41,700 nucleotides of DNA from an uncultured Lachnospiraceae bacterium (lineage in GTDB: Bacteria > Bacillota > Clostridia > Lachnospirales > Lachnospiraceae). Both the position numbers and the translations under genes were made by a program. The stretch covers positions 1 through 41,700 of the forward strand of contig CAJULA010000027.1 of assembly GCA_910587155.1 (NCBI GenBank), read 5' to 3'. The notes under the pieces are model-generated. The model made no database searches. It saw only the letters and a list, made by a program, of their open reading frames with translations, and was not told the origin of the DNA. How positions within the stretch are numbered: the stretch's first letter is position 1; the number at the start of each line of letters is the position of its first letter. Positions 5,136 to 13,535 of this stretch are shown one piece after another.

Positions 5136-6620
5136 TTATCTCTCCTGCCTTCCACCGCGCATGGATAGCAGCTCCATGCGCAGCCCGTCCAGCGACCAGA
5201 GTACGGCTACGGCCAGCACCGCAACAGCCACGCAGATGAAAACCGTCCTGGCAATGCTGACAATCCCTCCGGCAGCTTTGAACTGCGCCGGAACGGCTAT
5301 TTTCACCGCATTGGAAAACAGTGTGGTGCTGTAATATTCTTCCGTTGTCTGTTCAATGCGGACACTCCACTGGGTAAGCGTATCCACCAGTTTCTCCAGC
5401 ATCCGGTCCGCTGTCTCATATTCTTTTTCACTGCTCTGCCTCGTCGTGGAGCTGACGGTATCTAAGAGTATATAGGCTTCATTCAGTTTGGCATTGGTTT
5501 CCGCAATCTCTTCTGACAGAGCAAGCTTCTGACTCACCAGCTCGTCATAGTATACATCCGCCTGACTGATCTCCTGGGTATTTTCCTGTCCGCTTACGAT
5601 CACCACCGGCGTCTTTTCATAGTTATCCAATGTGTTCTGCACCGTATCCAACTGTGTCTGCTGCTGCGAGAGCAGCATCGTATAATTTTTGATCCTGAAA
5701 TTATAATATTCGATCTGCCTCTCCCTGTCCTTTGTCAGTACATTGTTTTCGATATAAGAAGACAGATTCGCCATATCAATGCTTTTGACCGTCTCGAGAG
5801 AAGCCGTAATGTCTCCGAAGGAGAGTCCTGTATCGGCCGACCGGAAATCCGGCGCCTGCTCCCCGCGCTCCTGCACATAATGCAGCATAATGTCAAGCTG
5901 GGTCTGCAGCATATCCACCGATTCGCCATAATCATATTCTTCATAAGAAAGCAGATTGCCGGTCACGGTCAGCACTGCCGTATTGGCATAGGTATCGAGA
6001 AAATAACGCCTGTAACTTTCCAGCACCGCATTCAGTATCTCCCTCGTCTCCGATGCCGACATGCCACTGCCCTGATACATACTGACCACATATTGCGAGG
6101 GAAAATAGGTCACGTCCATAATCTTTTCATAGTTGGACGCGTCTTTTTCCGCCATGGCGTTTATGACTGTAATCCTTTCCACCGCGTCCTTAGGTATGAC
6201 GCCCTCAATCATAATGTTCTGACGGATGTCCTCCACCGACGCATCACTGATACCGCTCTCTTCCAGAGCACTCTCTATCACCGTCGGCGATTTCAGTTTA
6301 TTGATATCAAACGCCGCGCCGTTCGGATCAATGCCTTCCTCAATCCCTTCATATTGAAACGTAATGACAGCCTGCGCATAGGAACCGTCTCCTTTCACCT
6401 GCCTTATCCCGATCAGAAACAGTCCCGCAAACACCCCCGCACTGACCGCCATGGCGAACAGATAACCATACAGCCGTTTCTTTCGTGACATCTGTGAGGC
6501 AATATGGAACAGATCAATCTCCGTTTCATCCCCTCCCGGATTTTCAATCTGCAGATAGATTCTTTCCGTGCCTCTGCCGGCCTCCTCCGCGGGCCTGTTC
6601 TCCTCCTGTTCCTTACGCAT
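5136..6620 (-). CDS. Wzz/chain-length-determinant-like polysaccharide co-polymerase
   Basis: The product has 494 residues from ATG 6620 (an ATG at 6650 would add 10). Topology is a cytoplasmic acidic start, TM1 at about 50-72 (GYLFAMAVSAGVFAGLFLIG), a large extracytoplasmic domain with coiled-coil stretches (about 290-410), and TM2 near 460-482 followed by a short tail. This two-helix layout is that of Wzz-type proteins controlling polymer length and export of exopolysaccharide. GGGGAG stands 7 bases before ATG 6620, whose ATGCGTAA overlaps the stop of the preceding SH3 gene, indicating translational coupling. No C-terminal tyrosine-kinase domain is present. It is the last gene of a three-gene operon with the sugar phosphotransferase. 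Confidence 0.8.
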   Translation of the reverse strand: MRKEQEENRPAEEAGRGTERIYLQIENPGGDETEIDLFHIASQMSRKKRLYGYLFAMAVSAGVFAGLFLIGIRQVKGDGSYAQAVITFQYEGIEEGIDPNGAAFDINKLKSPTVIESALEESGISDASVEDIRQNIMIEGVIPKDAVERITVINAMAEKDASNYEKIMDVTYFPSQYVVSMYQGSGMSASETREILNAVLESYRRYFLDTYANTAVLTVTGNLLSYEEYDYGESVDMLQTQLDIMLHYVQERGEQAPDFRSADTGLSFGDITASLETVKSIDMANLSSYIENNVLTKDRERQIEYYNFRIKNYTMLLSQQQTQLDTVQNTLDNYEKTPVVIVSGQENTQEISQADVYYDELVSQKLALSEEIAETNAKLNEAYILLDTVSSTTRQSSEKEYETADRMLEKLVDTLTQWSVRIEQTTEEYYSTTLFSNAVKIAVPAQFKAAGGIVSIARTVFICVAVAVLAVAVLWSLDGLRMELLSMRGGRQER

Positions 6621-7741
6621 TCTTTTTCTCCCCTCTTTTCTTCCTTCCATGTTTTTCCTTTTTGAACCGGCCAGTCCCGGAATCGTTCTCCCTGCCTATG
6701 GCTCTTATCTTTCTGCCCAGACAGCCCATGACGGACAGACACAGCAGACAGCCTGCTATGGCTGCCGCCAGAACCCAGTCGACAGAGAGTTTTTCCCACG
6801 CCTGGGTTTCCCCGGTCTGTTCCCGGGGCATTGTTCCATCTTTGCCGCTGCCGGATTCCCTGTCGTCTGTCCTGCCCTGACTATCTGCCACAGCGTTTCG
6901 GTCTGTTCCCGACAGTGCGCCCGTATCACTTTCTCCCGTTTCCTGCCCCGGCTCGGCGATATCACCCGCTTCGCCTTCCTGCCCCGGCTCGGCCATATCA
7001 CCCGCTTCGCCTTCCTGCCCCGGCACAGTTATATCGTTTGCTTCGCCTTCCTGTCCCGGCGCAGTCATAAGTCATATCATTCGCTTCGCTTTCCTGTTCC
7101 GGTATCTCTGCGTTTTCCCCGTTTCCGCCACCCATAATCGCCGTCCCGGTATTCTCTCCGCCGTCTTCCACTACGACAACGCCGCTTTCCCGGATGAAGC
7201 CTCTGCCATTCTCATGCGCCACTTCATACCAGATTTCTCCCAGTTCATTCTCCTGCACACTGAGAACATTTAAAACCGTATCTTTTTGAATCTTTCCGAC
7301 AACATCAGACGCCGTAGAGGCACTGCCCCGTACATTGACGATCTCCTTTACCTGTATCCGCTTCTCTCCCGGAGAGTTCTCTGTCGATCCCTCCGGTATG
7401 CTGCGGTCCGTTTCACTCCCGGACTGCTGCCCTTCCTGCCGTCCCGGTTCTCCCGTCGCCACACTGGCCGCCGGAAGATACCCCTGTATTCCCAGATCTG
7501 TCTCGATCAGATACCACTGCTCTCCCGCCCCGTCCGTTACAAGACCAAGCAGCCGAAGACGTCCGTTCCTGATCACATTTCCCACGACATCGCTTTCCAC
7601 ACTCATTTCCCGGTATATTTTTTCCGACATATTGATGACTGTCCCTGTTTCTTCCGCGCGGACACACATCGCGTTTATCCACACCAGCGCCAGCAGTGCC
7701 GGCAGTCCGGTCATACCAATTCTTTTCCGCCACATCTTCAT
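6613..7741 (-). pseudogene. SH3b-repeat surface protein, frameshifted within 36-bp repeats
   Basis: From ATG 7741 the frame reads a signal peptide (LLALVWINAMCVRAEE), two bacterial SH3 domains (about 35-95 and 130-195), then enters a PGQEGEAxD repeat and stops at 6998. The rest lies in another frame (7068-6613): more repeats, a transmembrane helix (VDWVLAAAIAGCLLCLSVMG) and a basic tail. The shift is caused by a tandem 7-bp duplication (AGTCATA twice on the plus strand, 7063-7076). With one copy the gene would encode 373 residues. Function is inferred to be an extracytoplasmic, membrane-anchored cell-wall or polysaccharide-binding partner of the Wzz-like protein. The shift may be a real mutation, a phase-variable state or a sequencing error. 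Confidence 0.8.
6941..7091. repeat. Four 36-bp tandem repeats, the last with a 7-bp insertion
   Basis: Units start at 6941, 6977, 7013 and 7049. The first three are 36 bp and the fourth is 43 bp. They encode PGQEGEA-x-D-type dodecapeptides on the minus strand. The extra 7 bp in the fourth unit is an exact duplication, and a fifth degenerate unit follows. Confidence 0.9.
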
Positions 7742-9121
7742 CTATCTGTACAACCTTTTCCCCGCCATATCCGGCATCTTTTGTCCCCACTTCCCGATCT
7801 TCTTACTCTGCGTTTCCTGAAACCCTTCCGTACTTTCCGGCAGAAACATAATTTTCAGTGTCATCATGATCAGCTTCAGATCCAGCAGCAGACTCTGATT
7901 CTCTATGTACATCAAATCCAGCTTCAATTTGTCACCGGCACTCGTATTGTATTTGCCGAAAATCTGCGCATATCCTGTCAGACCACCGTTGACACGCATA
8001 CGGTATACAAATTCAGGAAGTTCTTTTGTGTATTCCCGTACATGCTCCACCCTTTCCGGCCGCGGCCCCACGATAGACATTTCCCCTCTCAGGACATTGA
8101 AAATCTGCGGCATCTCATCAATCCGATAGCGCCGCAGTATTCTGCCGGTTCTTGTAATCCGGGAATCCTGATCCATACACGGAATGACCGCACCGTCCTT
8201 TTCCGCATCCACAACCATACTGCGGAATTTCAGAATTTCAAAAATTCGGCCGCCCCTCGTGCAGCGCCTCTGTCTGAAAAACACCGGCCCTCCGTCCTCT
8301 ATTTTAATGGCAGCCGCGGCAACCAGCATCGGGATGGCAAATACGACCAGCAGCAACAGAGATACCGCCACATCCAGCTTTCTCTTAAAGCGATACGTCC
8401 TGTCGTCAAGGTATCTGTACTCATACTGCATCAGCGGGGTATCGACCAGTGTACTGCTGCAAAATCCCTGAAACAAAATATCCGTAATCCTTGGCGTAAG
8501 GTAAAGATTCTTATGATTATGAAGGCAATATTCCATCGTCCCGGTGCGGACACCATATTCCACCTCGTAGAAAATCACGGTATCGTGCCGGTCTATGGCC
8601 GCATATAACGTTTCTTTTTCCGTCCCCGAAGAGATCAATTCGTCGATTGCGAACATGTGGCTGTATTTTTGCTTCAGCTTTTGCACAAATTCCTCCACAC
8701 CCTCTTTGCCGTACACAACCAGCGTTCTGCTGGCATTCACATGCCGGATCAGATACTGCTTGGAATACACTGCCCAGACAGTGACACCGGCCACCTGAAA
8801 AGCAGCTGTCAGAAGACCGGGCAGGACATCCACATACTTGCGCGCGATCAGGCAGCACTCCACATAGGCCGCCACATCGGAGATGCCGATAGCCAGGAGC
8901 TGGGAGAATATCACTTCCCCGATCTGGCAGATGCCGATCTCAAACGCCTTATACAGTCTGGCCAGACAGGAATATACATAACAATAAACGGCAACACTTA
9001 TAATCCCTCCCGCAAAACGGCCTGACCGAAAAGCAAACAGGTTGTAATATCCCAGCCAGACAGCCAGGAACATTCCCACGACATAGCTGGTAATGATACC
9101 CTTGGAAATTGTTTGATACAT
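7742..9121 (-). CDS. Polyprenyl glycosylphosphotransferase (exopolysaccharide initiating sugar transferase)
   Basis: The product has 459 residues. Four or five hydrophobic helices and a CoA-binding-like region come first (about 1-245), then one helix (about 260-285, VAVSLLLLVVFAIPMLVAAA) and the bacterial sugar transferase domain: FFRQRRCTRGGRIFEILKFRSM, RIDEMPQIFNVLRGEMSIVG and PRPE. It moves a sugar 1-phosphate from a nucleotide sugar to undecaprenyl phosphate at the inner membrane face, starting repeat-unit synthesis. ATG 9121 is chosen because AAAAGGAG lies 7 bases before it; ATG 9181 has no such site. It is the first gene of the operon, and its stop TAG adjoins the SH3 gene start. Confidence 0.9.
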   Translation of the reverse strand: MYQTISKGIITSYVVGMFLAVWLGYYNLFAFRSGRFAGGIISVAVYCYVYSCLARLYKAFEIGICQIGEVIFSQLLAIGISDVAAYVECCLIARKYVDVLPGLLTAAFQVAGVTVWAVYSKQYLIRHVNASRTLVVYGKEGVEEFVQKLKQKYSHMFAIDELISSGTEKETLYAAIDRHDTVIFYEVEYGVRTGTMEYCLHNHKNLYLTPRITDILFQGFCSSTLVDTPLMQYEYRYLDDRTYRFKRKLDVAVSLLLLVVFAIPMLVAAAAIKIEDGGPVFFRQRRCTRGGRIFEILKFRSMVVDAEKDGAVIPCMDQDSRITRTGRILRRYRIDEMPQIFNVLRGEMSIVGPRPERVEHVREYTKELPEFVYRMRVNGGLTGYAQIFGKYNTSAGDKLKLDLMYIENQSLLLDLKLIMMTLKIMFLPESTEGFQETQSKKIGKWGQKMPDMAGKRLYR

Positions 9122-9199
9122 GCGAGGTCTCCTTTTTGTCACGAAATCCGGTATGCCGGAAGGCATGTACACAGTTGACATGAGGTGATGTCCATGTCT

Positions 9200-9253
9200 G
9201 TTTAAAACTCCAATTTATACGTTTAAAACTACTTTATTATATACGTCTAAAAC
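9200..9253. promoter_or_regulatory. Three operator-like repeats GTTTAAAAC upstream of the polysaccharide operon
   Basis: Copies are TGTTTAAAAC (9199-9208), ACGTTTAAAAC (9219-9229) and ACGTCTAAAAC (9243-9253), spaced 21 and 24 bp. The rightmost copy lies in the promoter spacer; the other two are downstream of the -10. A fourth, palindromic copy is inside the XRE gene (9405-9419). Confidence 0.65.
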
Positions 9254-9265
9254 AGGTGATGTCAA
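9236..9265 (-). promoter_or_regulatory. Promoter of the polysaccharide operon
   Basis: On the minus strand TTGACA (9265-9260), 18 bases, TATAAT (9241-9236). The transcript would have a leader of about 110 bases before ATG 9121. The operator-like ACGTCTAAAAC fills much of the spacer. Confidence 0.85.
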
Positions 9266-9346
9266 GATATTATTCACTCAATAATTATAGGCATTGGGAT
9301 ACATATTGTGTCTTTTCCCTGAAAGCAACACTAAATACGGAGATTC

Positions 9347-9715
9347 ATGAAAGGAATGATAGGAATGAAAAAGACTTATGACCGACTGATTGTCGGGGAG
9401 AGGCTACGTTTAAAACGTACCGCCCTGGGGCTGACCCAGGATGAAATGGCAGAAAAAATCGACCGTGTTCCCAAATATTACGCGGATATCGAACGCGGCA
9501 GCTGCGGTATGTCCATTGAAACACTGCTGGCGCTCTCCTCCGCCTTGAATATGTCTCTGGATTATATTATCTTCGGCCCCACGTCGGAAGAAGAACAGCA
9601 CAAACATGAGGATGAACTGTTTGCCATCATTGAAATGCTGGATCAGGCTTCCGACCGCAAACGCAGCTATGCCATGAAACTGTTGAAGCTGTTTTTGATC
9701 GCCTGTGATTCCTGA
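9347..9715 (+). CDS. XRE-family regulator of the polysaccharide locus
   Basis: The product has 122 residues. The HTH occupies about 12-75 (GERLRLKRTALGLTQDEMAE, VPKYYADIERGSCGMSIETL, LDYIIFG), followed by a helical tail that could mediate dimerisation. The start is ATG 9347 with CGGAG upstream; in-frame ATGs at 9356 and 9365 are alternatives. It is divergent from the exopolysaccharide operon and faces repeated GTTTAAAAC sites in the shared 225-base intergenic region, so it is probably the repressor or activator of that operon and perhaps of itself. A perfect 15-bp palindrome of the same type lies within its own 5' coding region. Confidence 0.85.
   Translation: MKGMIGMKKTYDRLIVGERLRLKRTALGLTQDEMAEKIDRVPKYYADIERGSCGMSIETLLALSSALNMSLDYIIFGPTSEEEQHKHEDELFAIIEMLDQASDRKRSYAMKLLKLFLIACDS
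9405..9419. promoter_or_regulatory. Intragenic operator-like palindrome
   Basis: TACGTTTAAAACGTA is a perfect palindrome about a central A. It contains the same half-site as the three repeats upstream and sits at codons 20-24 of the XRE gene, where it could act as a roadblock operator. Confidence 0.5.
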
Positions 9716-9721
9716 ATATCG

Positions 9722-9757
9722 AAAAGCCCTCACTGCCGATTGCGGTGAGGGCTTTTT
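9722..9757 (+). terminator. Intrinsic terminator of the XRE gene
   Basis: AAAAGCCCTCAC (9722-9733) pairs with GTGAGGGC plus a five-T tail (9745-9757), 7 bases after the stop codon. Confidence 0.9.
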
Positions 9758-9767
9758 CATGCCAGCT

Positions 9768-9897
9768 CTAAGGAAGCGCTGATTAAATCAGCACTTCCTT
9801 AAAGCCTCCGGCGGATGCGCACGGATTTTCAAAGGAAAATGCTGCTTCGCAGCGCAAATCCGGCACGAGAAACGCTTTCATCAGCGTTTCCCTAAGG
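9768..9897. mobile_element. Hairpin-rich MITE-like repeat element (about 130 bp)
   Basis: The ends are imperfect inverted repeats: CTAAGGAAGCGCTGAT at the left and CTTAGGGAAACGCTGAT read from the right. Each end folds on itself (TAAGGAAGCGCTGATT/AATCAGCACTTCCTTA, 9769-9801; GAAACGCT/AGCGTTTC, 9869-9890), and GCTGC/GCAGC forms another hairpin at 9841-9853. A 42-base piece of its right end recurs at 41536-41577. There is no coding capacity. It ends 3 bases before the spoIVA stop codon and may act as that gene's terminator. Confidence 0.75.
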
Positions 9898-9899
9898 TT

Positions 9900-11387
9900 T
9901 CAGATAATGATGCAGACCATACCGCCATTGGAATCGTTGACGATTTTCTGCATGGTTTCCTGCAGTTTGACCTGACTCTCATCCCCGATCATGGATATCT
10001 TGCCTGAGATGCCGTCATTGACAAGCTGTTCCACGGTCTTGCCGAAGATATTGGTCTCCCAGATACCATCCTCCGTATTTTCCGCATCGGAAATATAGCG
10101 GATCAGATCTTCGGCCTGCTGCTGGGTGCCTACGATAGGCGCGATCTCGGTACGGATATTGGCCCGGATCATATGGATGGACGGACTCTCGGCTTTGATC
10201 TTGACCCCGTATTTATTGCCATGCCGGATGACCTCCGGATTGGCAAGCGTGATCTCATCTCGCTCCGGTGTGACGACACCGTAGCCTCTTGCCCGCACCG
10301 ACTCAATGGCATGCAGCACTTTTACATACTCCTTTTTCATCTGCGCCAGTTCTTTCATCACGGAGATCAGATGGTATTCTCCGCTGATCTCCTCTCCGAT
10401 CAGATCGCTCAGCATCTGATAATAATAGGTATCCTTAACTTCCAGCAGCACTTTTACCGTGCCGTCCGACATGGAGATACCATCCATTTTGCACCGTTTC
10501 ACATACTCGCTGCTCAACTCCACCGGATGCTCCATGGCATCCCGGATGGTATTCATATCTTTTACCAGCTCGCTGATCTTCTCTACGATATCCGTTTTCA
10601 GCGGATGGGTGATAGGCAGCATCTCCACCCATTTGGGCAGATAAAATTCTATCATGGAAAGTGGAAATTCATACAGGACATGTTCCAAAATATGATAGAT
10701 ATCGCTTTCCTTGAGCTGTTCACAATTGACAGGCAGTACGAACACACCATATTTTGCGGTCAGATCCTGTGCCTGCTTTTTCACTTCCGCGGAATAGGGC
10801 TTTTCCGTATTCAACAAAACAAGAAAGGGCTTTTTCAGCTTTTTCAGTTCTCCTATCGTCCTCTCTTCCGCTTCTATGTAGCTTTCCCTTGGCAGCTCGC
10901 CAAAACTCCCGTCTGTCGTCACCACAATACCTATGGTGGAATGCTCGCTGATCACCTTTTTCGTCCCGATCTCCGCTGCCTGGGTAAAAGGGATTTCCGT
11001 GTCGGACCACGGTGTTTTGACCATCCGCTCCGCATCCTCTTCCATATGTCCCACTGCGCCGTCCACCATATACCCCACACAGTCGATCAGGCGCACTTTC
11101 ACATCCACACCGCCGCTCAATGTCACGCCTGCCGCTTCCTTGGGGATGAATTTGGGTTCTGTCGTGGTGATTGTCCTGCCGCCTGAGCTCTGCGGCAGCT
11201 CATCCTGTGCCCGCACCCTGGCATGCTCATCCGTCATATAAGGCAGCACCATCAGATCCATAAATCTTTTGATAAAAGTCGATTTTCCGGTCCGTACAGG
11301 CCCTACCACCCCCAGATAGATCTCCCCGCCGCACCGAAACTTGATATCATTGTATAAATCATATTCCTGCATTGTATTTGCGTCCAT
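9900..11387 (-). CDS. spoIVA: Stage IV sporulation protein A, spore-coat basement-layer ATPase
   Basis: The product has 495 residues, the usual length for SpoIVA. The Walker A motif is GPVRTGKST (29-37), with the sensor/switch region LIDCVGYMVDGAVG near 100-113, and the C-terminal tail ending VCIII matches the conserved membrane-facing end. SpoIVA polymerises on the outer forespore membrane with ATP hydrolysis and nucleates the spore coat. GGAAGGGG precedes ATG 11387. A sigma-E-type promoter stands in the gap before it, so it can be transcribed in the mother cell independently of the upstream housekeeping genes. Confidence 0.97.
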   Translation of the reverse strand: MDANTMQEYDLYNDIKFRCGGEIYLGVVGPVRTGKSTFIKRFMDLMVLPYMTDEHARVRAQDELPQSSGGRTITTTEPKFIPKEAAGVTLSGGVDVKVRLIDCVGYMVDGAVGHMEEDAERMVKTPWSDTEIPFTQAAEIGTKKVISEHSTIGIVVTTDGSFGELPRESYIEAEERTIGELKKLKKPFLVLLNTEKPYSAEVKKQAQDLTAKYGVFVLPVNCEQLKESDIYHILEHVLYEFPLSMIEFYLPKWVEMLPITHPLKTDIVEKISELVKDMNTIRDAMEHPVELSSEYVKRCKMDGISMSDGTVKVLLEVKDTYYYQMLSDLIGEEISGEYHLISVMKELAQMKKEYVKVLHAIESVRARGYGVVTPERDEITLANPEVIRHGNKYGVKIKAESPSIHMIRANIRTEIAPIVGTQQQAEDLIRYISDAENTEDGIWETNIFGKTVEQLVNDGISGKISMIGDESQVKLQETMQKIVNDSNGGMVCIII

Positions 11388-11413
11388 AAAATTACCCCTT
11401 CCATACTTATTGT

Positions 11414-11443
11414 AATGTATGAAAGGGGTGCATGGTTTATGAC
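11414..11443 (-). promoter_or_regulatory. Sigma-E-type promoter of spoIVA
   Basis: On the minus strand GTCATAAA (11443-11436), 14 bases, CATACATT (11421-11414), close to the sigma-E consensus GKCATATT-N13-15-CATACAMT. It lies within the 61-base gap before spoIVA. Confidence 0.75.
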
Positions 11444-11448
11444 TGATT

Positions 11449-12657
11449 TTATCTCTTCGCCTGTGTCATCAATACGGTCATGGCCTGATTCAGGCCATCC
11501 ACCGAAAGTTTATACATGGGAAATACCTCTTTGATCGCCGTCTCCGCCTCTCTCCAGGGCGCTCTGCCGGGCGCCATCTTGGGATTCATCCAGACGATCT
11601 TTTTATAGTGCTTTTTCAGCAACAGCAGCCAGTCCATACCGGCCAGGCCGCCGTTTGGCCCTCTGTAGTTGCCGGTCGTGGAATACAGCTCTTCCGGCGC
11701 CATGGCTGCATCTCCCACCACGATGACTTTATAATCACTGTCCAGATTGCGGAACATCCACTCTGTCTCGATCCAGTCTCCGTTTTCACATTCCGGTGTC
11801 TTGTAGACATGACTGTAGATACAGTTATGGAAATAATAGACCTTGACATCTTTATAATGATTGGACTTATTCACCGACTGGAACAGTTCGTTCAAAAGTC
11901 TGGTATAGGGAATCATCGTCCCGCCCGAATCCATGAGCAGCAGCAGCTTCACTGCATTCTTTCTGGGCTTTTCCATCACAATCTGCAGACAGCCGCCGTT
12001 GTTGCAGGTCTTGTCGATGGTGCTGTCAATATCAAGCTCTGTCCGCGGGATATCAAGTCTGGTGGAAAACTGGCGCAGCCGCCGCAGCGCCTGCTGGAAC
12101 TGTCTGTTGTCCAGCACTCTGTCATCTCTGAAGTCCCGGAATTTGCGGTCACCGATCACGGCGAAAGCCGACTGATAGCCTGTCTGACCGCCCACCCGCA
12201 CGCCGCCGATATTGCCGCCGGTATTGCCAAAGGAAGTCTTGCCCATGGTGCCGATCCAGAAACTGCCGCCATTGTGTTCACTGTCCTGATCCTTCAGACG
12301 GTCTTTGAATTTCTGTTCCACATCGTCCTTATCCACTTTGATCTCTTCCAGCTGATTGAGCCACTGCTTTTCCTCAATCTGCAGCATCTCGTTCATTTCT
12401 TCCTTATTCAGCCAGCGGAGCATCTGGCTGGTAAGCGCATTTTCGGACAGTACGCCTTTAAAACATTCCTCAAAGGCCATATCGTATTTGTCAAATTCCA
12501 CTTCACTCTTGACAAGGATCATCCGGGCAAGATAATAAAATTCCGTCAGAGAACTGCCCGCAAGCCCCTGATCCAGCGCCTCCTGCAGAGTCAGCCACTC
12601 GCTCAGTGTTATTTTCAGGCCCTTTGCCTTACATACATCAAAAAATTTCTGAAACAT
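11449..12657 (-). CDS. VWA domain protein, CoxE-like partner of the MoxR ATPase
   Basis: The product has 402 residues. An N-terminal helical region (1-120) carries acidic and charged segments, a Gly-rich linker (FGNTGGNIGGVRVGGQTG) follows near 145-165, and a von Willebrand factor A-type domain spans about 235-395. The metal-site loop reads LLLMDSGGTM, so the canonical DxSxS becomes D-S-G-G-T, a degenerate MIDAS; later motifs (VVGDAAMAPEE, WMNP) are retained. Such proteins work with MoxR ATPases as metal-insertion or complex-assembly chaperones. The substrate is unknown. It follows the ATPase gene by 34 bases and precedes spoIVA. Confidence 0.8.
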   Translation of the reverse strand: MFQKFFDVCKAKGLKITLSEWLTLQEALDQGLAGSSLTEFYYLARMILVKSEVEFDKYDMAFEECFKGVLSENALTSQMLRWLNKEEMNEMLQIEEKQWLNQLEEIKVDKDDVEQKFKDRLKDQDSEHNGGSFWIGTMGKTSFGNTGGNIGGVRVGGQTGYQSAFAVIGDRKFRDFRDDRVLDNRQFQQALRRLRQFSTRLDIPRTELDIDSTIDKTCNNGGCLQIVMEKPRKNAVKLLLLMDSGGTMIPYTRLLNELFQSVNKSNHYKDVKVYYFHNCIYSHVYKTPECENGDWIETEWMFRNLDSDYKVIVVGDAAMAPEELYSTTGNYRGPNGGLAGMDWLLLLKKHYKKIVWMNPKMAPGRAPWREAETAIKEVFPMYKLSVDGLNQAMTVLMTQAKR

Positions 12658-12691
12658 AGTAATCCCATCCTGTCTGCGCTGCCATACCCGC

Positions 12692-13507
12692 TCAGTCCGC
12701 CCTGTGTTTTACGGTTTCCAGATCCTCGTCCTTTTTTACCACCACACCGATAAACGGCAGCTCCTGTCTGATCCGGTCCGCCGGTATCCCTCCGATCTGC
12801 AGAGCATTTACCCAGTCGATCAATTCTGATGTGCTGGGCTTTTTACGGATATCACGCATGGAACGGATATCATAAAAAGCCTCCATGGCATTTTTGAGAA
12901 TATTGTCTTCGATATCGGGATAATGGACTCTGACGATCTCTTCCATCAATGCCGCATCCGGGAAGGCAATATAATGAAAAATGCAGCGGCGCAGAAAGGC
13001 ATCCGGCAGTTCTTTTTCCGCGTTGGATGTGATGATCACAATGGGACGGTGCTTTGCCTTTACCGTGCGCTTCGTCTCATGAATATAAAATTCCATCTGA
13101 TCCAGCTCCCAGAGCAGGTCATTGGGAAATTCCAGATCCGCCTTATCAATCTCATCAATCAGAAGCACGACCTGCTCCTCACTGTCAAAGGCTTCTCCCA
13201 GCTTGCCCAGTTTGATATACCGCGCGATATCATCCACGCCTTCTTCCCCGAACTGCCCGTCGTACAGACGCTGTATCGTATCATACATATACAGGCCGTC
13301 CTGCGCTTTTGTGGTGGACTTGATATTCCAGATGATCAGGCGCTTCCCCAGAGACTGGGCCACAGCCTCCGCCAGCATCGTCTTGCCTGTACCCGGCTCT
13401 CCTTTGATCAGCAGTGGCTTGCGCAGCGCAATGGCCACATTCACACTTGCCATCAGCTCTTTTGAGGCCACATATTCCTTCGTACTTGTAAAATTATTTT
13501 CTGTCAT
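12692..13507 (-). CDS. MoxR-family AAA+ ATPase
   Basis: The product has 271 residues from ATG 13507 (AAAGGAG upstream); an earlier in-frame ATG at 13555 would overlap gpsA and has no better site. Walker A is KGEPGTGKT (about 34-42) and Walker B is LLIDEIDKAD (about 113-122); a sensor region ITSNAEKELPDAFLRRC and a helical lid at the C-terminus complete the AAA_5/MoxR fold. The energy from ATP is probably used to remodel a target together with the downstream VWA protein. The pair sits between gpsA and spoIVA, which are near neighbours in Bacillus. Confidence 0.9.
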   Translation of the reverse strand: MTENNFTSTKEYVASKELMASVNVAIALRKPLLIKGEPGTGKTMLAEAVAQSLGKRLIIWNIKSTTKAQDGLYMYDTIQRLYDGQFGEEGVDDIARYIKLGKLGEAFDSEEQVVLLIDEIDKADLEFPNDLLWELDQMEFYIHETKRTVKAKHRPIVIITSNAEKELPDAFLRRCIFHYIAFPDAALMEEIVRVHYPDIEDNILKNAMEAFYDIRSMRDIRKKPSTSELIDWVNALQIGGIPADRIRQELPFIGVVVKKDEDLETVKHRAD

Positions 13508-13535
13508 CTGCTTTTTTCTCCTTTTCCCCGACGGT

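Noticed and set aside
6941..7091. 36-bp repeats as a CRISPR array
   Set aside because: Units are contiguous with no spacers and are in-frame protein repeats.
7286..8608. Plus-strand frame of 440 codons
   Set aside because: Complement of the sugar transferase and SH3 genes; His/Arg/Gln-rich, with no start signal.
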